Shown here piece after piece: positions 1-7,870 of a DNA stretch of 9,457 bases. Numbering within the stretch: the first letter of the stretch is position 1; every line of letters starts with the position of its first letter. This DNA comes from Chitinophagaceae bacterium (GTDB lineage Bacteria; Bacteroidota; Bacteroidia; Chitinophagales; Chitinophagaceae): the NCBI GenBank assembly GCA_947468255.1, contig CANIMM010000105.1, forward strand, positions 1 through 9,457, read 5' to 3'. Below the pieces are notes generated by a model. The model saw only the letters and a list, made by a program, of their open reading frames with translations, was not told where the DNA came from and searched no databases. Both the position numbers and the translations under genes were made by a program.

Positions 1-956
1 GAACCAAAAACTCCCCCATTGGTAATGGTAAAAGTGCCGCCGCTCATTTCTTCAATAGTCAATTTGTTTTCTTTTGCCTTAGTAGCAAGGGCAACGACGG
101 TTTTTTCAATGTCTGCCATGCTCAAACTTTCGGCATTTCTGATTACCGGCACCACCAACCCCTTGGGGGCTGAGACGGCAATCGATATATCGCAAAAATC
201 ATGGTATACAATATTTTCCCCGTCAATCATAGCATTTACCGCTGGCCATTCTTGCAAGGCGAAACAGCAAGCTTTGGTAAAGAAACTCATGAAACCAAGA
301 TTAACCCCATGGGCTTCCTTGAACTTGTCTTTGTTTTTAGCCCTTATCTCCATAATAGCACTCATATCTACTTCATTAAAAGTAGTGAGCATAGCAGTGG
401 TGTTTTTGGCTTCTACCAACCTACGGCTAATCGTCTTGCGCAGATTACTCATTTTCTGGGTATTCTCACTCCTGCTAAACAATGTTATTCCAGGTATTCT
501 TCCTGGGTTGCTGATTGCTTCCAACACATCCTGCTTTACAATTTTACCATTGCTTCCACTTGCTGTTACCGATTTTACATCTACCTTTTTATCCGCAATG
601 ATGGCTGCAGCTACTGGGGTAGCTTTTAGGTCGCTAGCAGTCTTGGGAGCAGCGGATACTGGGGTAGCTTCCTGGTTTGCAGCCAAAGGAGCTTCGGCAA
701 GCTTTCCCTCCGGACGGGTGGCGGTATTGTCGATACTGCAGGCAATATCCCCTATTTTCAATGTATCTCCTTCCGTTGCTACCACTTTTAAAATCCCTGC
801 CTGCTCGGCATTAATCTCAAAAGTGGCTTTTTCACTTTCCAATTCGGCAACTACTTCGTCTCGCTCCACCCATTCACCATCTTTTTTAAGCCATTTTACC
901 AGCGTAACCTCTGTAATACTCTCCCCAACGGAAGGTACTTTAATCTCTATTGCCAT
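1..956 (-). CDS. odhB (sucB): 2-oxoglutarate dehydrogenase E2 component (dihydrolipoyllysine succinyltransferase), 3'-truncated by window edge
   Basis: E2 core of the 2-oxoglutarate dehydrogenase complex; it transfers the succinyl group from lipoyl-lysine to CoA in the cytoplasmic TCA cycle. Reverse translation from the ATG at 956-954 gives 318 residues before the edge. An N-terminal lipoyl domain (about 1-77) starts MAIEIKVPSVGESITEV and carries the lipoylation site ESEKATFEI with the lysine near residue 43. An Ala/Pro-rich linker follows (about 80-112), then a short E1/E3-binding domain (about 112-148, ending NGKIVKQDVLEAI), then the acyltransferase domain from about 168 (MSNLRKTISRRLVEAK, later APKGLVVPVIRNAE and GGTFTITNGGVFG). 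The family is usually about 400-420 residues, so roughly the last 90-100, including the catalytic His motif, lie outside. This start places the lipoyl domain at the N-terminus as usual. No clear Shine-Dalgarno or TAnnTTTG motif was seen upstream. Its usual partner odhA is on the same strand but more than 3 kb upstream (4219-6966). Identification is firm; the OdhB rather than pyruvate dehydrogenase E2 assignment rests on the sequence style and on odhA nearby. Confidence 0.95.
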   Translation of the reverse strand, partial: MAIEIKVPSVGESITEVTLVKWLKKDGEWVERDEVVAELESEKATFEINAEQAGILKVVATEGDTLKIGDIACSIDNTATRPEGKLAEAPLAANQEATPVSAAPKTASDLKATPVAAAIIADKKVDVKSVTASGSNGKIVKQDVLEAISNPGRIPGITLFSRSENTQKMSNLRKTISRRLVEAKNTTAMLTTFNEVDMSAIMEIRAKNKDKFKEAHGVNLGFMSFFTKACCFALQEWPAVNAMIDGENIVYHDFCDISIAVSAPKGLVVPVIRNAESLSMADIEKTVVALATKAKENKLTIEEMSGGTFTITNGGVFG

Positions 957-1143
957 TGTAATTGAATATTTCAGCGAAATTCGGTTAAAATAAAGTATTA
1001 ATAAAATCGTTTTTACCAACTATTCTTGAAGCACTCGCTTTTTAGCTTGGATATTTTTAATCTCCCTTAACGATAATAAATAAATAGTAAAAAAATCATG
1101 AAAAATGATTAAATTGTAAGGTAATCCGCAAACCCTACCTACC
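957..1143. other. Divergent intergenic region between odhB and the secreted-protein gene
   Basis: A+T-rich spacer that must hold the promoters of both divergent genes. I see no good TAnnTTTG element. The closest is TAAATTG at 1110-1116, one T short of the consensus, which could serve the plus-strand gene. A small hairpin (AATCAT 1094-1099 / ATGATT 1105-1110, five-base loop) lies just before it and is too weak to call a terminator. Confidence 0.4.
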
Positions 1144-2793
1144 ATGAATTTTAAAAAGCTATATACTGCTTTTACATTAATCTGTATAGCGGTATCTAAT
1201 GAACTATCCGCCCAATTTATTTTTAATAATTCGCAGCTTGTCATTCAATCTGGTGGGGAAGTTATTGTAAAAGGGAATGCCACCAGTAATGCCGACATAT
1301 CAGGTGATGGTGTTTTAAAAATGAAAGGAGATTCCCTACAAAAATTAAACATGAATGGTTTTGCCATCCAAAACCTTGAAATCGATAACCCGGCCAATAT
1401 TGCACTATTAGGCGATGCCGTTATTAAGGGAATGCTAACTTTTACTACTGGTAAAATTCAATTGGGTGCCAATAACCTAACAGTTACCGCTACTGGAAGC
1501 ATTGCAGAAACAACCGGTGACAATACATTTGCTGAAACCAATGGCATAGGCCTGTTTAAAAAAGAGATCAATGCAAATGGTAATTACCTGCTTCCCGTTG
1601 GAACCGACAATAAGTATAAACCGGTTCAAGTTCAAATTACAGGCTCTCCCGTTTTTGCCAATGCCTTTATAACTGCTAGATCTATTGCTGGCAAACATCC
1701 AAACAAACCCTACCAAAGTACAGATTACCTGAATGAATACTGGACACTAAGCAATGGCGGTATCACGGGGGGCAGCATTATTGCAGCAGCAAGTTATCAC
1801 CCCGAAAGCATCGATGTAACCGGCCAAAAAGATTTCATTCGACCCATCTATTGGAACGGCAGCGCTTGGATAACAGCAAACAATCTCAACCGATTTCCGA
1901 ACTCAATTTCAATTCCAGTTATTGCTGGCGCAAAACAAGATCTGTATGGAATGAACCAATTTGTATTATTACATGCAAAAGCAATGCTTCAGGGAGCCTA
2001 CAATGCTTCTTCCAAACTTATGAATGACAAATTGCGAAATAGTGAAGCGAGTTCCATTGGAAATTTACCAACGTCAAATATCATTCCTACAACTGACCCA
2101 TACCGGTCAGCACCCTATCATTTTACCCACACCAATAATGCTTTGACTGAAACAGTTGTGTCCAAGGATTTTTCGAATCCTTTTATCGACCAGCTTAACG
2201 CAGAAAATAATATTGTTGACTGGGTATTCATAGAGCTAAGAAGCGCAGTTAGTCCAGGAAATACTGTCATTCAAACCCGGTCAGCCTTGATCCAAAGAGA
2301 CGGAGATATAGTGGAATTGGATGGTGTAAGTCCGTTGTATTTTAAAAATATTCCTGAAGCTAATTATACTGTTGCCATCAAACACCGCAATCATTTGGCC
2401 ATGTGCACCAACCCTGCCACATTCACCCAAATTTTGTCATCTGAAGCAAATACGCCAACACTTGATTTTACTAGTTTGGCTTCTTCCAAACTCTTGGGAA
2501 CAGCCGGACTTAATTACTTCAATCAAAATGGAAATAATTTCCTCTATGCCGGCAATGCAAATTTGAATGGGAATATCAGATGGAATGCGCCTTATTCTGA
2601 TAAGGATTATATTTTGAATACGGTACTTAGCAAACATGCTGAAAATATATTACTGAACAGTTATAGCGAAGGAGATATTGATCTTAACAGAGAGGTTAGG
2701 TGGATTGCACCTAATTCAGATATCGACTTCCTGTTTTCCATACCACTTTCAAATTCAGTAGCTGCCGTAAAATCTCAGGCCCTGCCGAATTAG
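1144..2793 (+). CDS. Secreted protein with beta-rich N-terminal region and two degenerate dockerin-like repeats
   Basis: 549 residues, starting at an ATG that opens a signal peptide (about 1-23: MNFKKLYTAFTLICIAV..., likely cleaved after LSA before Q24), so exported. Residues about 25-135 are short repetitive beta segments rich in N, G and T (for example SGGEVIVKGNA, GMLTFTTGKIQLGANNLTV), like surface beta-helix proteins. YLLPVGTDNKYKPVQV at about 148-163 is a motif I associate with Bacteroidota surface proteins. Residues about 357-418 form a recognisable domain with DWVFIELRSA, RSALIQRDGDIVELDG and VAIKHRNHL, seen from memory in many Bacteroidota 'hemagglutinin-like' proteins. Two C-terminal repeats (about 470-491 and 510-530) read GNANLNGNIRWNAPYSDKDYIL and GDIDLNREVRW...DIDFL and resemble dockerin/EF-hand loops. 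The first has Asn in place of the usual leading Asp. The protein ends ALPN and lacks a T9SS sorting domain. A T9SS-sorted protein follows 108 bp downstream on the same strand. Exact function is unknown. Confidence 0.85.
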   Translation: MNFKKLYTAFTLICIAVSNELSAQFIFNNSQLVIQSGGEVIVKGNATSNADISGDGVLKMKGDSLQKLNMNGFAIQNLEIDNPANIALLGDAVIKGMLTFTTGKIQLGANNLTVTATGSIAETTGDNTFAETNGIGLFKKEINANGNYLLPVGTDNKYKPVQVQITGSPVFANAFITARSIAGKHPNKPYQSTDYLNEYWTLSNGGITGGSIIAAASYHPESIDVTGQKDFIRPIYWNGSAWITANNLNRFPNSISIPVIAGAKQDLYGMNQFVLLHAKAMLQGAYNASSKLMNDKLRNSEASSIGNLPTSNIIPTTDPYRSAPYHFTHTNNALTETVVSKDFSNPFIDQLNAENNIVDWVFIELRSAVSPGNTVIQTRSALIQRDGDIVELDGVSPLYFKNIPEANYTVAIKHRNHLAMCTNPATFTQILSSEANTPTLDFTSLASSKLLGTAGLNYFNQNGNNFLYAGNANLNGNIRWNAPYSDKDYILNTVLSKHAENILLNSYSEGDIDLNREVRWIAPNSDIDFLFSIPLSNSVAAVKSQALPN

Positions 2794-2815
2794 GTCTTCT
2801 ACTACAAGGCCTGAG
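2774..2815 (+). terminator. Possible weak terminator or attenuating hairpin spanning the stop codon
   Basis: CTCAGGCC (2774-2781) pairs perfectly with GGCCTGAG (2808-2815), with a 26-base loop that contains the TAG stop at 2791-2793. The following bases, CCCTTTCAATTTCCT, are pyrimidine-rich but not a clean T run. It could partly separate the two secreted-protein genes or protect the 3' end of the first. The long loop makes this uncertain. Confidence 0.3.
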
Positions 2816-2845
2816 CCCTTTCAATTTCCTATCTACAACCGTATT

Positions 2846-2885
2846 CCATTAATGGACATTCAATTGCGTTTAATTGCAATTGGAA
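2846..2885 (+). promoter_or_regulatory. Palindromes ahead of the second secreted-protein gene
   Basis: The 10-bp perfect palindrome CCATTAATGG (2846-2855) is followed by the inverted repeat CAATTGC (2861-2867) / GCAATTG (2876-2882). Both sit 17-56 bp before the ATG at 2902. They could be operator or mRNA structure elements. No TAnnTTTG promoter is visible in this 108-bp gap, so read-through from the upstream gene is also possible. Short A+T-rich palindromes can arise by chance. Confidence 0.2.
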
Positions 2886-2901
2886 ATCATAATATAAAAA
2901 T

Positions 2902-4080
2902 ATGAAAAAATATTTCCACTTCCCCCTGCTCCTATTACTCCCTTCTGTAATATTTGCACAAACGTTTCAGGCTTCCATCCAACCGGTTGATTCAGCTGCA
3001 GCAATTACCATCACCTTGCAATCTTCTGCAAATTGTAGTGGCAAAATATCCAATGTAACCATCACACTTGCCATACCTGTCAGCGCAGGCAGCCGACCTC
3101 AAATCGATAAGGTAGACAATTCAGCCAATCCACTTATATCCTACACTATTTATAACGCAACCAACCAATCGATAGGTGGAACCATGCATTATATTTATAC
3201 TATTTTAGGGACTGGAGATGTAGTACCAACAGCTTCTTTGCTGCAGTTTAGCGCCAATACCGCTACTGTCATTGCAAGGGTTAATTTTAAATCTTTTCCA
3301 GCTATCTTCTCACAAGTAAAGATGGTCAATTTGCCAAACGGGGGCACTGATATCAACCCTAATGCATTCTTTGGCTTAAGTTTAGATGGTGCCGATATTG
3401 TAAATGAAAGTGCTATGTTTTATAGTCTGCCCTCCATCTCTTCAATCGCCAATGACGGGAATGGATACAGTGGTATTTCTTATGTGCAAACCATTCAAGC
3501 CATAGAAACTCCTCCGGCAAAATTCATCGGCTTAAGTGCTGTGGCAAACAATGGTAATGGAAAAATCAGTTGGCAAATGGAAAATGAAAGTTCCAATACA
3601 GACCATTACGAAATTGAAAGAAGTTTAAATAGCATCGACTTTACAAAAATCATTACAGTAGGCGCAAAAAACAATGGTAACTCCAGCAATAGTTATGATA
3701 CCACAGATTTTAATTTATCAACTATTAGTTCTGCGGGATTATTTTACTACCGAATCAAAGAAATTGATAAAAATGGGAAAATCATTTATTCCGAAACAAG
3801 AAAAATTCGGCTAACTGGCAAAGCACTTGCCATACTGGCCTACCCTAATCCAATCAATCATTTTGTAAACCTAACCATTGACATTGAGGAAGATGCCAGT
3901 GGCATGCTTACCATTTATGATGCAGCCGGTAAAAAAATACAATTGATGCAATTGCAATTATTAAAAGGAGCCAACACCAAAAAGATAAATATGGCTAACC
4001 TCGCTGCCGGCAGCTATTTGCTACAACTTACCACACCAAAAGAAAACAAGGTCATTCGGATCATTAAATTAACTAACTAA
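2902..4080 (+). CDS. T9SS-secreted surface protein: beta-sandwich N-terminal region, FN3-like domain, type A C-terminal sorting domain
   Basis: 392 residues. Signal peptide about 1-19 (MKKYFHFPLLLLLPSVIFA, then Q20). Residues about 21-185 look like one beta-sandwich (ITITLQSS, VTITLAIPV, ATVIARVNFKS, VKMVNLPNGGTD, LSLDGADIVN); the pattern recalls cohesin-type domains, but this is impression only. Residues about 205-303 resemble an FN3-type module common before T9SS sorting domains (ISWQMENESSNTDHYEIERS, then FYYRIKEIDKNGKIIYSETRKI). Residues about 311-392 are a type A T9SS sorting domain: AYPNP near 313-317, LTIYDAAGKKI, then INMANLAAGSYLLQL and a basic end, KVIRIIKLTN. Such domains direct passage through the outer membrane and attachment to the cell surface or release. 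The preceding gene, on the same strand, ends 108 bp upstream and may be its partner. The gene converges on odhA, and a strong terminator lies between them. The export route is well supported; the ligand or activity is unknown. Confidence 0.88.
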   Translation: MKKYFHFPLLLLLPSVIFAQTFQASIQPVDSAAAITITLQSSANCSGKISNVTITLAIPVSAGSRPQIDKVDNSANPLISYTIYNATNQSIGGTMHYIYTILGTGDVVPTASLLQFSANTATVIARVNFKSFPAIFSQVKMVNLPNGGTDINPNAFFGLSLDGADIVNESAMFYSLPSISSIANDGNGYSGISYVQTIQAIETPPAKFIGLSAVANNGNGKISWQMENESSNTDHYEIERSLNSIDFTKIITVGAKNNGNSSNSYDTTDFNLSTISSAGLFYYRIKEIDKNGKIIYSETRKIRLTGKALAILAYPNPINHFVNLTIDIEEDASGMLTIYDAAGKKIQLMQLQLLKGANTKKINMANLAAGSYLLQLTTPKENKVIRIIKLTN

Positions 4081-4170
4081 CCATTTCAATAACACTAGTA
4101 TTTTCCTGGGTTCAATTTTGTCCTGCCTTCAATAAAGATAAATTGGGCAATTTTAAATTTACATTGGAGC

Positions 4171-4204
4171 AAAAAAAATACCAGCAAAAGCTGGTATTTT
4201 TTTA
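4171..4204. terminator. Bidirectional rho-independent terminator between converging genes
   Basis: The hairpin core ATACCAGC / GCTGGTAT has an AAAA loop (4186-4189). It is flanked by an A run on the left (4171-4178) and a T run on the right (4197-4203). The stem can extend through the A/T tracts to about 14 bp (4172-4203). The symmetry gives a U run on either strand, so it can end both the secreted-protein transcript and odhA, whose stop codon lies 15 bp away. Confidence 0.9.
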
Positions 4205-4218
4205 TATAAATTAGAAAG

Positions 4219-6966
4219 CTACTTCGAAAAAGCTTTGTCAATAATTTCTACTTGTTCCTTGGCATGTATTTTTGCATACCCGGTTGCAGTTGAAGCGCTG
4301 GATGGCCTGCTGATGATATTGAAATTTATATTTATTAAATTCATGCGCAAAAATGTTGCCGCTCCCATATTCAATGGCTCTTCCTGTACCCAATACCAAA
4401 CAGCCTTGCTGTATTTTTGGTGCAACAAATCCAATTGTTTTTGGGGTAACGGATGAATCTGCTCTAACCTGATCAGCGCTGTATCTGTCCTATTGTCCTT
4501 GAGTTGTTTTTCTGCCAGATCAAAATACATTTTTCCACTACACAAGATTACTTTTTTAACATCGGCTGCATTCTTCACAAATTCATCATCGATTACTTCT
4601 TTAAAGGCTCCCGAAATAAATTCACTTGCCAAGCTATAGCTTCCCGGATGACGTAAATTTGCCTTAGGTGAAAAATTAATCAGTGGTTTTCTAAATGACC
4701 AGGCTAACTGTCTGCGGAGCACATGGAAGAAATTAGCAGCAGTTGTTACATTGGTGATCACCATATTTAATTCGGCACACATTTGCAAGAAGCGTTCCAT
4801 CCTGGCACTGCTGTGTTCAGGCCCTTGGCCTTCATATCCATGCGGAAGCAGCATTACCACCCCATTCATCCGTTGCCACTTCGTTTCAGCTGCTGCGATA
4901 AACTGATCGATCATCGTTTGAGCACCATTGCAAAAATCGCCAAACTGTGCTTCCCAAATTACCAGCGCATTTGGATTGGCCATAGAATAACCATATTCAA
5001 AACCCAATACTGCATATTCGCTCAACAAAGAATTGTAAATTCGAAAGGCAGGCTGGGTTTCGGTAAAATGATTTAAGCGATTATACTCTGTATTGGTATT
5101 CTCATCATACAAAACTGCATGCCGATGACTGAAAGTGCCTCTTTTTACATCTTGCCCACTCATGCGTACATCCTTTCCCTCTAATAATAAACTTCCATAA
5201 GCCATTAGCTCCCCGGTAGCCCAATCTACTTTTTGTTGATCGGAATACAACTTCACTTTATCCTGCAATAATTTCTCGACCTTTTTTAGTGGTTTGAAAT
5301 TGTCTGGCCATTTCATTAAGCCCTCAAATAAGGAACTGAAATCTTGTTCACTGATAGCGGTAGCTGGTGAAGATTCAAAATCAGCCGGAATAGCCCTTCG
5401 TAGATTTTTCCACCAAAGCTCCGGCTTTTGAAAAGTATACGGCAAAGGATTTTGTTTTACCTCATCTAGCCTTTCCTGCAAATCGGCTAGAAATTGCTGT
5501 TCCATTTCTTTTGCCAATGCTTTTGCATCGGACTCCCCATTCTCAATAAGGTACTGCGTATATACTTCTCTTGGATTAGGATGTTTATCAATGAGTGCAT
5601 ATAACTGAGGTTGCGTAAACTTCGGTTCATCGCCTTCATTATGACCATGCTTCCGATAGCAAACCATATCAATGAATATATCGCTGTTAAACTCTTGTCG
5701 ATAACGCGTAGCGATTTCTACCGCTTTTACCACCGCTTCTGGGTCATCGCCATTCACATGCAACACGGGCGCCTTTACCATTGCTGCTACAGAAGTGCAA
5801 TAATCAGCGCTTCGGGCATCATCAAAATCAGTGGTAAATCCGATTTGGTTATTAATAACAAAATGGATGGTTCCGCCAGTATAATAGCCTTTCAAGTTAG
5901 ACATTTGCAGCACTTCATACACAACTCCCTGACCCGCCACAGAAGCATCCCCATGGATTAGGATGGGCAATATTTTATCAAAATCACTGTCATACATTAC
6001 ATCTGCCTTACAACGTGAAAACCCCAGCACTACAGGGTCTACTGCTTCCAAATGCGAAGGGTTGGGGCAAAGTTTTAAATTGATTTTATTTCCGGATGCT
6101 GTAGTGATATCACTGCTATAGCCCAAATGATATTTAACATCGCCACTTCCCATGGTAGTATCTGGGGTAGCCGTTCCTTCAAATTCACTAAAGATCTGCT
6201 CATATGTTTTACCCAATATATTGGCCAAAATATTCAGCCTTCCCCGATGTGCCATACCGATCACTACTTCCTGCACATTGTTGAGCGAAGCGATATCAAT
6301 TATGGCATCCAATGCTGCAATGGTGGTTTCTCCTCCTTCGAGAGAGAACCTTTTTTGACCAATGTACTTGGTATGAAGGAATTTTTCGAACATCACCCCT
6401 TCATTGAGTTTTTGCAAAATCCTTTTCCTTTGTTGCAATGCAATCGGTTGAAGCATGGTATGTTCAACCGCCTGAATCATCCATTCCATTTTATGGGTAC
6501 TGGTATCTGCCCGAAATTCCACACCAAGACTATTGGTATAGCATTTTTGCAAATGAGCAAGAATATCTTTGAGGGAGGCTTTTCCTAAGCCTACAAATTT
6601 TCCAGTTTCAAACAAGGAGGACAGGTCTGATTCGCTAAGTCCAAAATTTTCGAGACCAAGATTGGCATTCCGGTCCTTACGCTCACGGATAGGATTGGTA
6701 GTAGCGGCAAGATGTCCTTTCCTTCGATATGCCTGTATCAGCTGATAAACACTTATTTCCTTTGCTAAATTAAAACTGCCTTCCGAAACGGATTTTGTAT
6801 TTTTATCAGCCCCTCCCATTTCACTTGACATACTGACTGCAAAATCAAAGCCTTCAAAAAACTTACGCATTTCACTATCAATACTGGAAGGGTTTTTTAT
6901 AAAATCCTGGTAAAGACTTTCGATATATGCCGGATGCGCGTTGGTGATGTACTGGAAATCCTTCAT
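4219..6966 (-). CDS. odhA (sucA): 2-oxoglutarate dehydrogenase E1 component
   Basis: Thiamine-diphosphate-dependent E1 subunit: it decarboxylates 2-oxoglutarate and reductively succinylates the lipoyl group of E2. The product is 915 residues, within the usual 900-950. The N-terminal E2-interaction segment is about 5-40 (YITNAHPAYIESLYQDFIK...MRKFFEGF). Core motifs: GMAHRGRLNILANILGK (237-253), GDVKYHLGYSSD (275-286), NPSHLEAVDPVV (302-313), HGDASVAGQG (338-347), GGTIHFVINNQIGFTT (364-379), then the cofactor/Mg region GDDPEAVV (406-413) and CYRKHGHNEGDEP (436-448). The transketolase-like pyrimidine-binding part carries TFSHRHAVL (611-619), EAQFGDFCNGAQ (672-683) and LLPHGYEGQGPEHSSAR (706-722). 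The C-terminal domain ends IHAKEQVEIIDKAF. I chose the ATG at 6966-6964 (MKDFQYITNAHPAY) over an in-frame ATG at 7020. The extra 18 residues look nothing like the family, and a promoter-like motif lies inside that stretch. Unusually, odhB is not adjacent downstream: two plus-strand genes intervene. Confidence 0.97.
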   Translation of the reverse strand: MKDFQYITNAHPAYIESLYQDFIKNPSSIDSEMRKFFEGFDFAVSMSSEMGGADKNTKSVSEGSFNLAKEISVYQLIQAYRRKGHLAATTNPIRERKDRNANLGLENFGLSESDLSSLFETGKFVGLGKASLKDILAHLQKCYTNSLGVEFRADTSTHKMEWMIQAVEHTMLQPIALQQRKRILQKLNEGVMFEKFLHTKYIGQKRFSLEGGETTIAALDAIIDIASLNNVQEVVIGMAHRGRLNILANILGKTYEQIFSEFEGTATPDTTMGSGDVKYHLGYSSDITTASGNKINLKLCPNPSHLEAVDPVVLGFSRCKADVMYDSDFDKILPILIHGDASVAGQGVVYEVLQMSNLKGYYTGGTIHFVINNQIGFTTDFDDARSADYCTSVAAMVKAPVLHVNGDDPEAVVKAVEIATRYRQEFNSDIFIDMVCYRKHGHNEGDEPKFTQPQLYALIDKHPNPREVYTQYLIENGESDAKALAKEMEQQFLADLQERLDEVKQNPLPYTFQKPELWWKNLRRAIPADFESSPATAISEQDFSSLFEGLMKWPDNFKPLKKVEKLLQDKVKLYSDQQKVDWATGELMAYGSLLLEGKDVRMSGQDVKRGTFSHRHAVLYDENTNTEYNRLNHFTETQPAFRIYNSLLSEYAVLGFEYGYSMANPNALVIWEAQFGDFCNGAQTMIDQFIAAAETKWQRMNGVVMLLPHGYEGQGPEHSSARMERFLQMCAELNMVITNVTTAANFFHVLRRQLAWSFRKPLINFSPKANLRHPGSYSLASEFISGAFKEVIDDEFVKNAADVKKVILCSGKMYFDLAEKQLKDNRTDTALIRLEQIHPLPQKQLDLLHQKYSKAVWYWVQEEPLNMGAATFLRMNLININFNIISRPSSASTATGYAKIHAKEQVEIIDKAFSK

Positions 6967-7006
6967 TGTAGATATAAAATTGTATAACTTTTTTAATTTG
7001 AGATTG

Positions 7007-7036
7007 CAAATATCGGGCATTTATACATTCCAAAAA
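7007..7036 (-). promoter_or_regulatory. Possible odhA promoter (Bacteroidota -33/-7 type)
   Basis: On the minus strand GATATTTG (7014-7007) matches TAnnTTTG in seven of eight positions. A TTTTTG (7036-7031) lies 16 bp upstream of it, a little short of the usual spacing of about 19. Transcription would start about 34 bp before the ATG at 6966, which fits the shorter start chosen for odhA. The fit is imperfect. Confidence 0.35.
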
Positions 7037-7297
7037 GTACCCATTGGGTAGTACGATGTTAAAAAACTAACAATACCTTCTCGCTGAAAAATAATCCGAG
7101 GAAAGATAAAATGCTTTATTTACCTATATATGAATAATTCAATGTGCTAATTTTAAACTCAATTACAAATGATTCTGCAAAAATGTTTGTAAAAAATGCC
7201 AATTGAGCGATTAGCCCTCGTCATTCTATTGGCGTAAAAAACAAAAAAGGCGGGTTCATGGAAAATATTACCGTTGAAATATGGATAATTGATAGCT

Positions 7298-7334
7298 AAA
7301 ATGGATTTTTTAGCTTAAAAAAATGGATTTTTTA
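7298..7334 (+). repeat. 15-bp direct repeat with 22-bp period, first copy inside a hairpin
   Basis: AAAATGGATTTTTTA occurs at 7298-7312 and again, identically, at 7320-7334. The first copy is embedded in the hairpin AGCTAAAA / TTTTAGCT (7294-7315). It lies 42-78 bp upstream of the rpsT -7 element. The period of about two helical turns would suit a protein-binding site, but slippage in A+T-rich DNA explains it equally well. Confidence 0.5.
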
Positions 7335-7375
7335 AATTCCTTCTTGAATAATGCCAATTTCTTATTTCAAATCCC

Positions 7376-7383
7376 TATCTTTG
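7376..7383 (+). promoter_or_regulatory. rpsT -7 promoter element
   Basis: TATCTTTG is a perfect match to the Bacteroidota -7 consensus TAnnTTTG, ending 21 bp before the rpsT ATG. Initiation would be expected near 7389-7391, leaving a very short leader. No clean -33 TTTG was found at the usual spacing, so the strength of the site is uncertain. Confidence 0.7.
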
Positions 7384-7404
7384 CAGCCCTAAAATAAGAT
7401 TTAA

Positions 7405-7662
7405 ATGGCAAACCATTCAGCAACTAAGAAAGATGTGCGTCAGAGCAGCAAGCGGAACGAACGTAACCGTTATTATGGTAAAACAACCCGTAATGCTATC
7501 CGTGACATTAAAGCAATAGAAGATAAATCAGGTGCTACTGAGAAGCAACCGATTGTTGCATCTATGATTGATAAATTAGCGAAGCGTGGTACCATCCACA
7601 AAAACAAAGCGTCTAATTTAAAAAGCAAGCTGGCTAAAAGAATCAATGCACTGACAAAGTAA
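7405..7662 (+). CDS. rpsT: 30S ribosomal protein S20
   Basis: Primary 16S rRNA-binding protein of the small subunit body, needed for 30S assembly. 85 residues, the usual length of about 84-90, and highly basic. The N-terminus MANHSATKKDVRQSSKRNERNRYY matches the S20 signature in which an Ala-Asn-His/Lys-Ser-Ala start is followed by a KxxRxxxxRxxRN stretch. The C-terminal helix carries IDKLAKRGTIHKNKASNLKSKLAKRINAL, with the conserved HKNKASRxKSRL-type motif. Monocistronic: its own TAnnTTTG promoter lies just upstream and a strong terminator lies 25 bp after the stop. I noted no unusual residues. Confidence 0.97.
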   Translation: MANHSATKKDVRQSSKRNERNRYYGKTTRNAIRDIKAIEDKSGATEKQPIVASMIDKLAKRGTIHKNKASNLKSKLAKRINALTK

Positions 7663-7687
7663 TTATTACTTTTCATTATATTATTAC

Positions 7688-7719
7688 AACCCGTTAGGTA
7701 ATACCTAGCGGGTTTTTTG
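7688..7719 (+). terminator. rpsT rho-independent terminator
   Basis: A 12-bp stem, AACCCGTTAGGT (7688-7699) / ACCTAGCGGGTT (7703-7714), has one G-U pair and an AAT loop, followed by a T run to 7718. The position just after the rpsT stop and the G+C content of the stem make this a clear intrinsic terminator for the plus strand. Confidence 0.93.
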
Positions 7720-7842
7720 TTGCTCCAACCCCTATATCTCGTTAATTTTTGGCAACCGGCCAATGAATTTCCATTTCTAAAGTAAAAGCTGGGATTAAAT
7801 TTTTGTTAGCCTATGAAAAGCCAACACTTGATACAATAGTAA

Positions 7843-7850
7843 TATATTTG
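7843..7850 (+). promoter_or_regulatory. -7 promoter element of the small membrane protein gene
   Basis: TATATTTG fits TAnnTTTG exactly and ends 20 bp before the ATG at 7871, the same geometry as at rpsT. It lies after the rpsT terminator, so this gene probably has its own transcript. No good -33 box was found. Confidence 0.55.
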
Positions 7851-7870
7851 TTTTCCTAAAAACGTTTTCC

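Larger units (their letters stand above)
7021..7404. other. Divergent intergenic region odhA / rpsT
   Basis: About 380 bp with no convincing gene. It holds the possible odhA promoter on the left and the rpsT promoter on the right. In between lie a hairpin, AGCTAAAA (7294-7301) / TTTTAGCT (7308-7315), and a 15-bp direct repeat, AAAATGGATTTTTTA, at 7298-7312 and 7320-7334. The central part (about 7040-7290) is A+T-rich, and I see no other structure in it. Confidence 0.6.

Noticed and set aside
19..993. Long open frame on the plus strand opposite odhB
   Set aside because: It is antisense to a clearly recognisable odhB and shows no domain of its own; its composition is what the complement of that gene would give.
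1094..1110. Terminator for either divergent gene
   Set aside because: A six-bp A+T stem without a T run, lying upstream of both genes, cannot be a normal terminator.
6967..7020. 18-residue N-terminal extension of odhA from an ATG at 7020
   Set aside because: The extra residues do not resemble the family N-terminus, which begins naturally at MKDFQYITNAHPAY, and a promoter-like element lies within the stretch.
7473..7763. Minus-strand frame across rpsT and its terminator
   Set aside because: It is antisense to a certain ribosomal protein gene and crosses a strong terminator hairpin.
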